Notes under the pieces: generated by a model | Databases searched by the model: none | Seen by the model: the letters and a program-made list of their open reading frames with translations, nothing else | Told to the model about the DNA's origin: nothing | Made by a program: the position numbers and the translations under genes | Shown here: one piece after another, positions 16,301-23,630 of the stretch | Position numbering within the stretch: position 1 is the stretch's first letter | How the letters are laid out: each line of letters starts with the position of its first letter | Assembly (NCBI GenBank): GCA_016288705.1 | Contig: JAEELB010000167.1 | Span: forward strand, 1-34,976 | Direction of reading: 5' to 3' | Origin: Lachnospiraceae bacterium | GTDB taxonomy: Bacteria > Bacillota > Clostridia > Lachnospirales > Lachnospiraceae | DNA: 34,976 nt

Positions 16301-16452
16301 ACGGCCATTATGAGCATGTAGGGTACGGTCATGTCCGGCAGCATCTTCATGGGAATGGACATAAAAGATATGCCGGCAAATATGATGAGCCCGATGATGG
16401 TTATGACGACCGTGACGGGTCTTTTGAGAGTGCCCTGTATGAGAGTTTTCAT
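13345..16452 (-). CDS. RND-family efflux transporter (HAE1-like permease)
   Basis: A 1035-residue AcrB-like proton-driven exporter. The N-terminus MKTLIQGTLKRPVTVVITII and the porter-domain segment YQGASPDEIDRLVTDPIES are typical. The two halves each have a transmembrane block; the TM4 motif VGMMTDNAVVVIEM keeps the first relay aspartate but has Asn at the second position (AcrB D408), a variant I have seen in many RND proteins outside Proteobacteria. In Gram-negative bacteria such pumps span two membranes; in Clostridia they act with a membrane-anchored adaptor and without an outer-membrane channel. The gene overlaps the adaptor stop by 4 bases (ATGA). Substrate is unknown. Confidence 0.95.
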   Translation of the reverse strand: MKTLIQGTLKRPVTVVITIIGLIIFAGISFMSIPMKMLPDMTVPYMLIMAVYQGASPDEIDRLVTDPIESSCNSISGLDFSQTQCEENYGYVVLAFDYGTDMDKAYNDVKVAIDNAKPQLPDDLKDPTVMELSMEAVPDMTVSVEGTSDDVDVLQTVNEKIIPELRKVSSVARVRTVGGDEKYIRVRLIPEYMDQYGLAMATVASSISSVNFSTPAGNAYYGDQNLTMKAEAAYETIPELEQVPITTSKGQVIHLSDIAEISYAVEDKTSISRYNSLESVTMTITRKQSDSAVTMSRDIKNTLDRMKVTHPELDFSVTFDSADNITDTLASVGKTVAEAVLLAMVILFIFFGDIKASLIVGSTMPVSILATFSLMRAAGFDLNIVSLGALMIAVGMMTDNAVVVIEMCFRKLDEGLSYEEAAYSGAVTVMNAVAGSTITTVVVYLPISLMKGLSAQLFKPLGFTIIFALVASLFSALTLIPLCFAYYRPIERKKSPINRLLDWTSSHYEKILEKALSRKKLVLLISLVIVAVTFWSAQFLKTELYNAPDEGTISVRIKFRPNLSLEVRDSEIRRLEEFAAADENVKNYSVTIGGEDQGSGASMSAYLKSGVKTKNVVDRWNDELTGFSALGEFTASAGSTVGGGSSSGSVIEYDLSGTNLKKVQADSFRIVELMENTPGVQRAVSSLTETGSQLSVKIDPVVAQANGFTTRQLAGLIYSNMKGTDAAKVSIDNVTYTIKVRWPDDYYKTVTDVESMTFTNPAGVSVPLTEMAEVRVTSAPESIYREGGLYFASATATVPSASYDRLKEELDEKVYAMELDPDVSFKENSADKIMNEEFTALGTAIFIAVFLVFAVMAIQFESVAVSLLIMLCLPFALVGSILLLLAMQLKISMTSLMGILMLAGIVVNNGIILLDMTVQNKDAGMDTSSALIASGTGRLRPIFMTSLTTILAMVPTATGIPKGSETLQGMSAVIVGGLLASTILTLVLLPTFYLIIDNIKEKARNRRAIRATSRKLIAEKESEEGSENDDNEDSD

Positions 16453-18158
16453 CCGACAGTTTCCGCCGTCCCTGCTGTTTCTTCCGCTTCGGGTGCGGTC
16501 TCTTTGGAGATTTCGCCTGTTTCTTTTGCTTCGGATGCGGTCTTTACGGCCGTTCCGCCTGTTTCTTTTGTTCCGGATCCTGCCTTTACGGCTGTCCCTG
16601 ACACGGCCTTCTCTGCCGTTTCTGCCTGTTTCTGTGCCGTCTTGGTCTCTTCGATCTCGATGTCAGCCCCGTTCCTGAGGCCAGACCCCCAGGAAACTAC
16701 GACGCTGTCAGAGGGTGAAAGCCCGCTCGTCACGGACATCAGGTCTCCGTCCGACAGCCCGGACTGGATGTCACGTCTCACAGCCTTTCCGTTTTCGGCC
16801 ACATATACGAAAGGCTGTTCTCCATCGAAGTAGACAGCGTTGAAAGGCACTGTCAGTGATGAATGGTCCACCCTTGAGGCTGTGGTTATGGTCACTGAAG
16901 TTCCTGCATTGAAATCAGCATCCGACACGGCTTTGACCTTGTACAGTCCCGTATCCTGATCAATGGTGCTGCCCACTTCAACGATCTTCGCATCGTATTC
17001 CTCGCCGTTCCTCGATACAACCGCCGGATTTCCCGGGGCCAGATTCCGAACTGTCTCATCCGCAACATAAAACACGATCTTCTTTGCGGTTTCATCCTCT
17101 ATCACATACGCAGGCGCGCCCTGGGACGCAAGATTGTGTTCTGATACGTTGATGGCGGTGATGGTTCCGGACACAGGGGCTTTAACCGTTGTATGGTCGA
17201 GGGCGATCTTTGCGTTTTCAACGGTGGCCTGAGCCTGTTTCACGGCGGCATCGGCGGATTTAAGGCCCGCATCAGCGGACACGAGGGAGGTGTTGATCCC
17301 CCACATGGCAGCCACTTCATTGTACTTCTTGTAGTCTTCAAGCTGGAGCTCCGCCAGTTCTATGGCTTCAAGTGTGTTCATGTAGGCGGAATCGGCGCTG
17401 CCGGCGCTGTTCCTTCCCGTGTCTCTGTACATCTCCATCTGATCCCTGCTGTTTTCAAGGGTTCTGATGGTGGATTTGATAGTCTGCTTCTGGGTTTCAA
17501 GCCCCGTGGTATCCACGGGGGGCGTGGCCTTTTTGGCCTTGTTTATGGCGGCGTTTACCTTGTCCAGGGTATCGTTTGCATCGTCAATGTCTTTGCCGAT
17601 GTTAGTGATCTGTTCTTCGTAATACTCCAGAGTGCGGTATGCGGTGTTGGCGCTGTATTTGGCCTGGATGCTGGCCGCCTTGGCGGAATCCAGGGAGTAT
17701 TCCTTCTGTTTCTCGCCTTCGATTATGCCGGCGAAGGTCACCCCGCTCTGGGCCTGGGCCTGTATGTTCTGGGCCAGAGAAGTGTCATAACCCGCTTTTG
17801 CGGTGGTCAGGGCGGCGTTAGCCTGTGTCACCGCTATCTTTGCCGCCTCATCATCAATGGTGAAGAGCAGATCTCCTTCCTCGACGTGATCCCCCACCTC
17901 AAAGTGTTTTGAGGTCACTTCTCCCGCAACCATGGGCACAACGTTTACCGTATCCGTTTCTATTGTCGCGGCGAATCTGGAGTCAATGGCGACGGATCTT
18001 ACCTCGGGTGAAGCCACCTTCACGGTGATGACGGCGGATTCTTCCGTTTCTTCCTCAACTTTCTCGCTCCCGCAGGAGACAAGAGAAAGGGAGACAAGAG
18101 CGGATGCCAAAATGGCGGCAGTCCTGAGCATCATTCGATTTCTTTTCCTGTCATTCAT
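16449..18158 (-). CDS. RND efflux adaptor lipoprotein (membrane fusion protein)
   Basis: A 569-residue HlyD/AcrA-type adaptor. A lipoprotein signal is visible (MLRTAAILASALVSLSLVSC, with lipid-carrying C29). A lipoyl half-motif (VGDHVEEGDLLFTIDDE), a long alpha-hairpin (about residues 130-300) with a closing lipoyl half (TVKAPVSGTITAINVSEHNL) and beta-barrel segments follow. The last 70 residues are an unusual low-complexity tail of repeated A, T, E, K and G blocks (GTAVKAGSGTKETGGT and GTAVKTASEAKETGE), not normal for adaptors. The start ATG 18158 has only a distant purine-rich site. First gene of the operon RND adaptor, RND pump, DUF2142-like protein, membrane protein. Confidence 0.93.
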   Translation of the reverse strand: MNDRKRNRMMLRTAAILASALVSLSLVSCGSEKVEEETEESAVITVKVASPEVRSVAIDSRFAATIETDTVNVVPMVAGEVTSKHFEVGDHVEEGDLLFTIDDEAAKIAVTQANAALTTAKAGYDTSLAQNIQAQAQSGVTFAGIIEGEKQKEYSLDSAKAASIQAKYSANTAYRTLEYYEEQITNIGKDIDDANDTLDKVNAAINKAKKATPPVDTTGLETQKQTIKSTIRTLENSRDQMEMYRDTGRNSAGSADSAYMNTLEAIELAELQLEDYKKYNEVAAMWGINTSLVSADAGLKSADAAVKQAQATVENAKIALDHTTVKAPVSGTITAINVSEHNLASQGAPAYVIEDETAKKIVFYVADETVRNLAPGNPAVVSRNGEEYDAKIVEVGSTIDQDTGLYKVKAVSDADFNAGTSVTITTASRVDHSSLTVPFNAVYFDGEQPFVYVAENGKAVRRDIQSGLSDGDLMSVTSGLSPSDSVVVSWGSGLRNGADIEIEETKTAQKQAETAEKAVSGTAVKAGSGTKETGGTAVKTASEAKETGEISKETAPEAEETAGTAETVG

Positions 18159-18258
18159 AACAGATCTCTATCCCTCTTAATTCCTGTATCTGATATTTTC
18201 CGGCAAAGTGCCGTAACGACGCATCTTTTCCGAAAACATATTGTCGACGAACTCTAAA

Positions 18259-18285
18259 TGTATAATTAAAGTAAATAAAAGTCAA
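18259..18285 (-). promoter_or_regulatory. Candidate promoter of the RND efflux operon
   Basis: On the minus strand TTGACT (18280-18285) and TATACA (18259-18264) are 15 bases apart, shorter than ideal, in an A/T-rich stretch about 100 bases before the adaptor ATG. The rest of the gap 18159-18465 holds no gene that I can support; a GGGCTG/CAGCCC pairing near 18410-18445 may be a weak terminator of the cytidine deaminase operon. Confidence 0.4.
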
Positions 18286-18465
18286 GACTGAAGCATGATT
18301 CAATCTGAAGGGAACCGTGAGACGATTGGAGACTGTGACCCCGGAGTACACCTGGAGGGTTTGGCGGTAAAGGATTCCCGCGTTCTTTATCGGAAAGGAT
18401 CAGGGGAGAAACAGCCCGGAAAACGGCAGAGTGCAGGGCTGACTCATCGGGCTTTCTTCAGGGGG

Positions 18466-18882
18466 TCACAGATTGTCCGGACCGAAGCTTTCGGGAAGGA
18501 GTTCTCCGAGGGTGCGTTCCGAGGGCTTACCGGCACTGTCCCGGATAATGACCGTAAAGGTCCCGGGATCGCAGAATTCCCGCAGCACCTGCCTGCAGAC
18601 CCCGCACGGAGGGCAGGGGCTGTCAGCAGGCTCATTCTTCCTGCCGCCTGCTATGGCAATGCACTCGAAGTCCCGGACTCCCTCGCTGACAGCTTTGTAA
18701 ACGGCGGCTCTTTCCGCGCAGATCCCGGGAGTGAACGCCGCGTTTTCCATGTTGCACCCCGTAAACAGCCTTCCGTCTCCGGCAAGGAGCGCCGCTCCCA
18801 CGGTAAATCCCGAATACGGGGCGTAGGAATTGAGTCTTGCTTTTTCCGCTTCCTTAAGGAGTGTTTCGGCGTCCGGTCTCAT
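18466..18882 (-). CDS. cdd: Cytidine deaminase
   Basis: A 138-residue homotetrameric-type cytidine deaminase of pyrimidine salvage, converting cytidine and deoxycytidine to the uridine forms. The zinc site is complete: CAERAAVYKAVSEG with the catalytic Cys-Ala-Glu, and PCPPCGVCRQVLREF with the two zinc cysteines. The substrate motif GCNMENAAF is also present, and NSYAPYSGFTVGAALL opens the fold. Start at ATG 18882 (MRPDAETLL) with TGAGG 9 bases upstream; a TTG two codons earlier is unlikely. It follows the ABC transporter ATPase by 39 bases and is probably co-transcribed. Length and motifs are normal. Confidence 0.96.
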   Translation of the reverse strand: MRPDAETLLKEAEKARLNSYAPYSGFTVGAALLAGDGRLFTGCNMENAAFTPGICAERAAVYKAVSEGVRDFECIAIAGGRKNEPADSPCPPCGVCRQVLREFCDPGTFTVIIRDSAGKPSERTLGELLPESFGPDNL

Positions 18883-18921
18883 TTTCAAACCTCATTTGCA
18901 TGCGGATCTTCACCCGCGATC

Positions 18922-19701
18922 TCAGCTGTCGATGGACCCAAGGAAAGCCTTGGTGCGCTCTTCTTTGGGGTTCCCGAACACTTCATCCGGAGTTCCCCGC
19001 TCCAGGATGATGCCGCTGTCCATAAAGAGCACCTGATGAGATACGTCTCTTGCGAAACTCATCTCATGGGTGACTATTATCATTGTCGTATGCCGGCTCG
19101 AAAGATCCCTTATGACTGAAAGCACTTCGCCAGTAAGTTCCGGATCCAGTGCCGAGGTGGGTTCATCAAAGCACAGAATGTCCGGATCCATGGCCAGAGC
19201 CCGGGCAATGGCGACTCTCTGCTGCTGTCCTCCCGAGAGCTCGTGAGGGTAACGGTCTGTCTTGTCCGAGAGTCCCATTACCGAGAGAAGTTCAACGGCC
19301 CGGGAGCGGGCGTCGTGTTTATTTTTCTTATCCACCAGAACGGGAGCCAGCATCACGTTCTCGAGGGCAGTGTACTGAGGGAACAGGTTGAACTGTTGGA
19401 ACACCATGCCGAAATGGAGCCGTCTTTTCCTGATCTCCTCGTCGGATAGGGATTTCATTTCGGAAGCGTCGAGGAGTACTTTTCCGTTCACCTTTATTAT
19501 TCCGGTGTCGGGGGTTTCCAGAAAATTAAGACATCTGAGAAGGGTGGTCTTGCCACTGCCGGAGGACCCTATGATGGATATGGCCTCCCCTTTCTTCAGG
19601 GAAAAATCAACATTTTTCAGAACGACTGTGGAGCCAAAGGCCTTAGATATGCCCGTGACCTCCAAAGCGATATTGTTTTCTTTTGTGTTCTCTGCGCTCA
19701 T
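18922..19701 (-). CDS. Polar amino acid ABC transporter, ATP-binding protein
   Basis: A 259-residue GlnQ-type ATPase. Walker A is GSSGSGKTT, the Q-loop is MVFQQFNLFPQ, the signature is LSGGQQQRVAIARAL, Walker B is ILCFDEPTSALD, and the switch His is in IIVTHEMSFA. It energises uptake of a polar amino acid through the permease encoded upstream. Start at ATG 19701 (MSAENTKENN) after GGGGAACTG; the longer frame upstream lacks family similarity. It lies about 120 bases after the permease and 39 bases before cdd. Substrate cannot be read from this subunit. Confidence 0.95.
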   Translation of the reverse strand: MSAENTKENNIALEVTGISKAFGSTVVLKNVDFSLKKGEAISIIGSSGSGKTTLLRCLNFLETPDTGIIKVNGKVLLDASEMKSLSDEEIRKRRLHFGMVFQQFNLFPQYTALENVMLAPVLVDKKNKHDARSRAVELLSVMGLSDKTDRYPHELSGGQQQRVAIARALAMDPDILCFDEPTSALDPELTGEVLSVIRDLSSRHTTMIIVTHEMSFARDVSHQVLFMDSGIILERGTPDEVFGNPKEERTKAFLGSIDS

Positions 19702-19821
19702 TTTTTTCAGTTCCCCGTGATCTTTTTTGCGTTCTGCGCCGTCCAACCGGCCTCCCTGTCGGGATCCGCCGTCGATCACGCCGCGAGGCTGCACGTTTTC
19801 ATGCTGCGGACCCGTAAACTC

Positions 19822-20481
19822 TCAACACCTGAAATAAGACAGTTTCTTCTCGATTCCGGTGAACAGCACAGACAGGAGCCCCGAAAACGCCAGATAAAAC
19901 ACTCCGGTATAGAACAGGGGCCAGATAATGCCTGCCGACTTGATAAAGGACTGACCGTTCCAGATTATCTCGTAGACCGCTATGACCCTGGCAAGGGAGG
20001 TGTCTTTTACCAGCGTTATGATCTCATTTGACATGGGAGGTACTATTCTCTTGATGACCTGGAGAAGGACGATCTCCCGGAAGATCTGGCCTTTTGTCAT
20101 CCCGAGAACATATCCCGCTTCATATTGGCCAAGGGGTATCGACTGAATGCCCCCTCTGTAGATCTCGGAAAAGTAACAGGCATAATTTACGGAAAAAGCC
20201 GCAAGCGCAGCCAAAAACCTGCCTTCATCATTGGACCCCCAAAGGTTTCTTCCGAGAAATATCCCGGGACCGTAGTAGATGATGATCAGCTGGAGCATAA
20301 GGGGAGTGCCGCGCACCACCCACACGATAAATCTGACGAGCAGCTTCAGGGGCCTGAAACGGCTCATGGATCCGAAAGATATGAAAAGTCCCAGCGGCAG
20401 GGCAAAGACGAGAGTCAGCAGAAAGAGCTTGAGAGTCTCGCCAAAGCCCTGAAGCAGGGAAATAGTTACTGTCTGAAACAT
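19822..20481 (-). CDS. Polar amino acid ABC transporter, permease
   Basis: A 219-residue HisM/GlnP-type membrane subunit with about five helices. The ATPase-coupling EAA loop is in QYEAGYVLGMTKGQIFREIV, followed by LPQ-like VIKRIVPPMSNEIITLVKDT. VVRGTPLMLQLIIIYYG is the usual family motif before it. Start at ATG 20481 (MFQTVTISLL), seven bases after the binding-protein stop. The upstream frame overlaps that gene and is not used. It forms the channel with the ATPase encoded next. Confidence 0.95.
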   Translation of the reverse strand: MFQTVTISLLQGFGETLKLFLLTLVFALPLGLFISFGSMSRFRPLKLLVRFIVWVVRGTPLMLQLIIIYYGPGIFLGRNLWGSNDEGRFLAALAAFSVNYACYFSEIYRGGIQSIPLGQYEAGYVLGMTKGQIFREIVLLQVIKRIVPPMSNEIITLVKDTSLARVIAVYEIIWNGQSFIKSAGIIWPLFYTGVFYLAFSGLLSVLFTGIEKKLSYFRC

Positions 20482-20488
20482 TAATATC

Positions 20489-21283
20489 TCACTTCTGGGG
20501 AAGCAGGGCTTCCTGTACGCCGTAGGTCTCGGCCGTGGAGACCAGAGAACCGTCACCGTACATTTTTTTGAGGTCGTCATTTATGAAGGCGGCCAGATCC
20601 GATCCTTTGCGGCAGCCTATGACATACTCTTCGCTGGAGAGCTCAACCGTGTGAGTCAGATCGCTGTAGCTCGTGCCTTCCCCAACCATGGCGCCAGCCA
20701 TGAGAAGGTCTATGATGCAGGCGTCGGAGGTGCCTGCAGCTACCTCCATAACGGCGTTTGACTGGGTGGCCACGGCCGTGTAATTAAGGTTGTTTTCCTT
20801 CGCAACGCTCTCTCCGGAGGAACCGGCCTCCACCGCGAAACTCAGGCCCGAGAGGGACGCGGCATCCTTGTATTTGTCCGCTTCCGCCGAGGGCAATACC
20901 ACCACCTGGGCGTTGTTCATGTAGGGCTTCGAGCACTCCATGGAATCCCTGACCTCATCGGTGAGGGTCATCCCGTTCCACACCACATCGATGGACTTGT
21001 TGTTGAGTTCCAGGATCTTGTTGTCCCAGTCGATCTCGACGTACTGGACCTCTACTCCCAGATCTGCGGCCACCTTTGCGGCCACATCGGCGTCAAAGCC
21101 GATCCACTTTCCGGAGGCATCTTTGTAGTCCATGGGTTCAAAGTCCGTGATACCGACTATCAGCGTGCCTTTTTCCTTTATGTAGGCCATATCGCTGTCC
21201 GGGGCCGATGACTTACCGCCACAGGCTGCGAGGGACATGCACATTGTCATGGTGAGCAGGATTGCCGTAAGTTTCTTTTTCAT
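20489..21283 (-). CDS. Amino acid ABC transporter substrate-binding lipoprotein
   Basis: A 264-residue SBP_bac_3-type receptor. A lipoprotein signal ends in MSLAACGG. The mature part shows GTLIVGITDFEPMDYKDASG, then IGFDADVAAKVAADLGVEVQ and SIDVVWNGMTLTDEVRD, the standard layout for polar amino acid receptors. GGAGG lies just upstream of ATG 21283. It delivers substrate to the permease/ATPase pair. The amino acid is not determined; cystine would fit the sulfur theme of the window but nothing in the sequence demands it. Confidence 0.94.
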   Translation of the reverse strand: MKKKLTAILLTMTMCMSLAACGGKSSAPDSDMAYIKEKGTLIVGITDFEPMDYKDASGKWIGFDADVAAKVAADLGVEVQYVEIDWDNKILELNNKSIDVVWNGMTLTDEVRDSMECSKPYMNNAQVVVLPSAEADKYKDAASLSGLSFAVEAGSSGESVAKENNLNYTAVATQSNAVMEVAAGTSDACIIDLLMAGAMVGEGTSYSDLTHTVELSSEEYVIGCRKGSDLAAFINDDLKKMYGDGSLVSTAETYGVQEALLPQK

Positions 21284-21338
21284 TATACTTTCCTCCACTG
21301 ATAAAAATGATATGAAAATGTGTTTTTTTCATTTCCTA

Positions 21339-21351
21339 TGGTAAATTACCA
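21339..21351. promoter_or_regulatory. 13-base perfect palindrome upstream of the ABC transporter operon
   Basis: TGGTAAATTACCA is a perfect palindrome with a single central base, 55 bases before the binding-protein start. Its place in the promoter region suggests an operator, but no regulator is encoded nearby. No clear -10/-35 pair was found for the minus strand here. Confidence 0.35.
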
Positions 21352-21391
21352 CAAACACGGACTTATGTAAAGAATGGGGGTGATCCCGCTC

Positions 21392-21420
21392 TTGCGCAAT
21401 GTCTGAAAATGTTGTAACAT
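21392..21420 (+). promoter_or_regulatory. Candidate promoter of the SGNH hydrolase gene
   Basis: TTGCGC (21392-21397) and TAACAT (21415-21420) are 17 bases apart. The -10 box is only 10 bases before ATG 21431 and no Shine-Dalgarno site is present, so the transcript may be leaderless. Confidence 0.45.
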
Positions 21421-21430
21421 ACCATTCGGC

Positions 21431-22360
21431 ATGAAATCAAAGAGCATGAACAAAAGAATGATCTCTGTTGTACTGGCGGCGGTTTTGATGGTGATAAGCG
21501 CCGGTTTTCCGTCGTTCCCTGCCGGGGCTGCAAAAAAGCAAACGGCTTCCGCCGGCGACGCCCGGAAAAGCAGGAGCAGCGTTGCGGCTACAGCCCCCGT
21601 TCAGCCCGTCAACACACCTCTTAATATAGTTTTTCTCGGAGACAGTAATTATTCCTACGGGAGAGAGAGCCTCAATTCGGTGCCCGAACAGACGAAACTT
21701 GTTCTTGGCAGCTTTTTCGGGAAGGACGCCAGAGTGTATAATCTCTCCATAGGAGGGACCACCGCTTCCGTCCTGCCGGGGATCAACAAGGTAAATGAGA
21801 CCTATCCTCCGGAGTACCTGACCAAGATGAACGGCATGTGCCTTGTGAACATAGTGAACATCCTCACGAAAAAGGCGGAACCCGATCCCCTCTATTCTGA
21901 GATGGCGGGGGTCGATTACAAGGGATTGGTGCAGGATTCTCCCTCGGTCGACTGGTTTGTCATCGGGTTTGGGACAAACGACTATAACGGTGGGGTGCAG
22001 GCTACGGGAAGATCCTCCGGAAAGCAGACCTACGAGTCCGCCATGAGATACAGCGTGATGAGACTGAAAAAGTATTATCCGAATGCGAAGATACTTGTGT
22101 GCGCTCCCATACCCAACATCAATACTTCCGCCGGGTGGAACGGCGACCTTGTGGACAAGGGCGGCGGAACACTGGTCAGCTATGTGGATGTCGCTCTGAA
22201 CGTTGCGGCGGAGACCGGGGTTCACAGTCTGGATTCCCACAGGATCATGGGCATTGACAGCAGCACCGCTCCGGATTATCTGGCCGACGGATGCCACCTG
22301 AACGCGGCCGGACGAAGACTATACGCACTGTATATAGCAAATGCCATTGTGAACGGCTGA
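21431..22360 (+). CDS. Secreted SGNH/GDSL-type hydrolase
   Basis: A 309-residue protein with a Sec signal peptide (MISVVLAAVLMVISAGFP, with processing probably near PAGAA). The SGNH blocks are present: FLGDSNYSYG (nucleophile Ser), a Gly in IGGTTASV, GFGTNDYNGG (Asn) and DGCHLNAAGR (Asp and His near the C-terminus). Such enzymes are esterases or lipases, many acting on acetylated cell-wall or plant polysaccharides; the substrate here is unknown. ATG 21431 has no ribosome site and sits just after a -10 box; ATG 21446 is an alternative. It stands alone between divergent and downstream operons. Confidence 0.88.
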   Translation: MKSKSMNKRMISVVLAAVLMVISAGFPSFPAGAAKKQTASAGDARKSRSSVAATAPVQPVNTPLNIVFLGDSNYSYGRESLNSVPEQTKLVLGSFFGKDARVYNLSIGGTTASVLPGINKVNETYPPEYLTKMNGMCLVNIVNILTKKAEPDPLYSEMAGVDYKGLVQDSPSVDWFVIGFGTNDYNGGVQATGRSSGKQTYESAMRYSVMRLKKYYPNAKILVCAPIPNINTSAGWNGDLVDKGGGTLVSYVDVALNVAAETGVHSLDSHRIMGIDSSTAPDYLADGCHLNAAGRRLYALYIANAIVNG

Positions 22361-22400
22361 AAGAATTTTGTGAAAATTGACTATTGCGGATGTTGAAGAA

Positions 22401-22430
22401 TTGTGATATTTTCATAATCCGTGATATAGA
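22401..22430 (+). promoter_or_regulatory. Candidate promoter of the rpsF-ssb-rpsR operon
   Basis: TTGTGA (22401-22406) and TATAGA (22425-22430, preceded by an extended TGA) are 18 bases apart. The sequence from here through the leader is similar to that at 30855-30931, which supports functional importance of both. Confidence 0.5.
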
Positions 22431-22437
22431 TGATAAT

Positions 22438-22474
22438 CCTTGCTCGCGTGAGCGGGCCAAAGACCGAAAGGAGG
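22438..22474 (+). promoter_or_regulatory. Candidate S6:S18 autoregulatory leader of rpsF
   Basis: CCTT (22438-22441) can pair with AAGG (22468-22471) of the ribosome binding site, enclosing a hairpin GCTC-GCGT-GAGC (22442-22453). A CCG triplet (22464-22466) sits just 5' of the pairing. A known S6:S18-binding mRNA motif in rpsF leaders has a helix with a CCG bulge near the ribosome site. The match here is by eye and the helix is short. Confidence 0.4.
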
Positions 22475-22481
22475 CAATGCG

Positions 22482-22772
22482 ATGCACAAATACGAGTTGG
22501 CACTGGTTGTCAGTGCGCAGATCGACGATGAAGCGCGCGCGTCCGTGATCGAAGACGCAAAGGCTCTCATTGAAAGATTTGGCGGGCAGATAACCGACGT
22601 CGACGAGTGGGGAAAGAAAAAGCTCGCCTACGAGATCCAGAAGCAGGCCGAAGCTTTTTATTATTTCATCCACTTCGACGCTGAAGCGACGGCACCCGCT
22701 GATATCGAGAGCCGCGCCCGGATCATGGACAACGTGCTGAGATACCTGATCGTGCGTGTTGACGAGGATTAG
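22482..22772 (+). CDS. rpsF: 30S ribosomal protein S6
   Basis: A 96-residue ribosomal protein that pairs with S18 in the platform of the small subunit. MHKYELALVVSAQID opens the protein; WGKKKLAYEIQKQAEAFYYF and LRYLIVRVDED are typical. AAAGGAGG (22467-22474) precedes ATG 22482. First gene of the conserved rpsF-ssb-rpsR operon. Confidence 0.98.
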   Translation: MHKYELALVVSAQIDDEARASVIEDAKALIERFGGQITDVDEWGKKKLAYEIQKQAEAFYYFIHFDAEATAPADIESRARIMDNVLRYLIVRVDED

Positions 22773-22783
22773 GAGGAAGCATA

Positions 22784-23254
22784 ATGAACAAAGTTATCCT
22801 TATGGGAAGACTTACAAAAGATCCGGAAGTACGTTATTCACAGGGAAGTGAGCCCCTGGCGATAGCGAATTACACCATCGCCGTGGACCGCAGGAGAGGG
22901 CGTCAGGCTCAGAATTCGCCCGATCAGCCTACCGCTGATTTCATCCCCTGCGTTTCCTTCGGAAAAGCGGCTGAGTTCGCTGAAAAGTATTATCACAAGG
23001 GGATCAAGATCGCCGTCACCGGCCGCATACAGACCCGTAATTACACAAATAAAGACGGTAATAAGGTTTATGTGACCGAAGTGGTGGTGGAAGAACAGGA
23101 ATTTGCGGAGAGCAAGAACGCCTCTTCACAGCAGCCGGCCTACACGGCGCCGGAGCCTCCGTCACAGGGAAATCAGGCTCCGACGGCGGACGCGGATGAC
23201 GGCGGGTTTATGAATATCCCTGATGGGATCGAGGGGGAGCTCCCGTTTAACTGA
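22784..23254 (+). CDS. ssb: Single-stranded DNA-binding protein
   Basis: A 156-residue OB-fold SSB. The N-terminal MNKVILMGRLTKDPEVRYS is the family signature and the core runs to about residue 108. A disordered tail follows, ending in the acidic-aromatic tip GELPFN that recruits replication and repair partners. The ribosome site TTAGGAGGA overlaps the end of rpsF. It lies between rpsF and rpsR as in most Firmicutes. Confidence 0.98.
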   Translation: MNKVILMGRLTKDPEVRYSQGSEPLAIANYTIAVDRRRGRQAQNSPDQPTADFIPCVSFGKAAEFAEKYYHKGIKIAVTGRIQTRNYTNKDGNKVYVTEVVVEEQEFAESKNASSQQPAYTAPEPPSQGNQAPTADADDGGFMNIPDGIEGELPFN

Positions 23255-23274
23255 GATGATCGGAGGAAATGAAG

Positions 23275-23532
23275 ATGCCTATTAAAATGTCAGGTGACAA
23301 GCCTCGCCGCAGGACCGGCGGGATGCACAGAAAGAAAAAAGTCTGCGTCTTCTGCGGACAGGGCAACGTGATCGATTACAAGGATACTGCGAAGCTTAAG
23401 AAGTATATTTCCGAGCGCGGGAAGATCATGCCTCGCAGGATCACCGGCAATTGCGACAAGCACCAGAGGGCGCTGACCAGCGCCATCAAAAGGGCCAGGC
23501 ACATGGCGCTGCTTCCTTACGCGGTAGAGTAA
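23275..23532 (+). CDS. rpsR: 30S ribosomal protein S18
   Basis: An 85-residue S18. [20 protein letters not shown] and [20 protein letters not shown] are diagnostic. CVFC and CDKH together could bind zinc, as in cysteine-containing S18 forms; that is inference. Start at ATG 23275, 8 bases after GGAGG (23262-23266); ATG 23269 is too close to that site. A strong terminator follows. Confidence 0.97.
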   Translation: MPIKMSGDKPRRRTGGMHRKKKVCVFCGQGNVIDYKDTAKLKKYISERGKIMPRRITGNCDKHQRALTSAIKRARHMALLPYAVE

Positions 23533-23567
23533 GGACAGGAAAGCCGGGAATATGGCGAATGCACAGG

Positions 23568-23607
23568 ATCGAGCAGGGTTTTCACCCTGCTCGATTGGTT
23601 TTTTTTT
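23568..23607 (+). terminator. Strong intrinsic terminator after rpsR
   Basis: A perfect 12-base-pair stem (23568-23579 with 23584-23595) closes the loop TTTC and is followed by nine T residues (23599-23607). It separates the rpsF operon from gdpP. Confidence 0.95.
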
Positions 23608-23623
23608 ATTGATATGATATAAT
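23595..23623 (+). promoter_or_regulatory. gdpP promoter, probably giving a leaderless transcript
   Basis: An extended -10, TGA-TATAAT (23615-23623), lies 7 bases before ATG 23631. A weak -35 TTGGTT (23595-23600) is 17 bases upstream, within the terminator tail. A start site at normal distance would fall at the ATG, and there is no Shine-Dalgarno site. Confidence 0.6.
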
Positions 23624-23630
23624 CGTCCCC

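Noticed and set aside
18295..19119. 274-codon plus-strand frame
   Set aside because: It lies antisense to cytidine deaminase and the ABC ATPase, both with complete motifs, and shows no family similarity.
20489..21283. Cystine-specific transporter linked to the sulfur operon
   Set aside because: Nothing in the binding protein sequence read by eye identifies the ligand, and the operon is about 10 kb away on the other strand.
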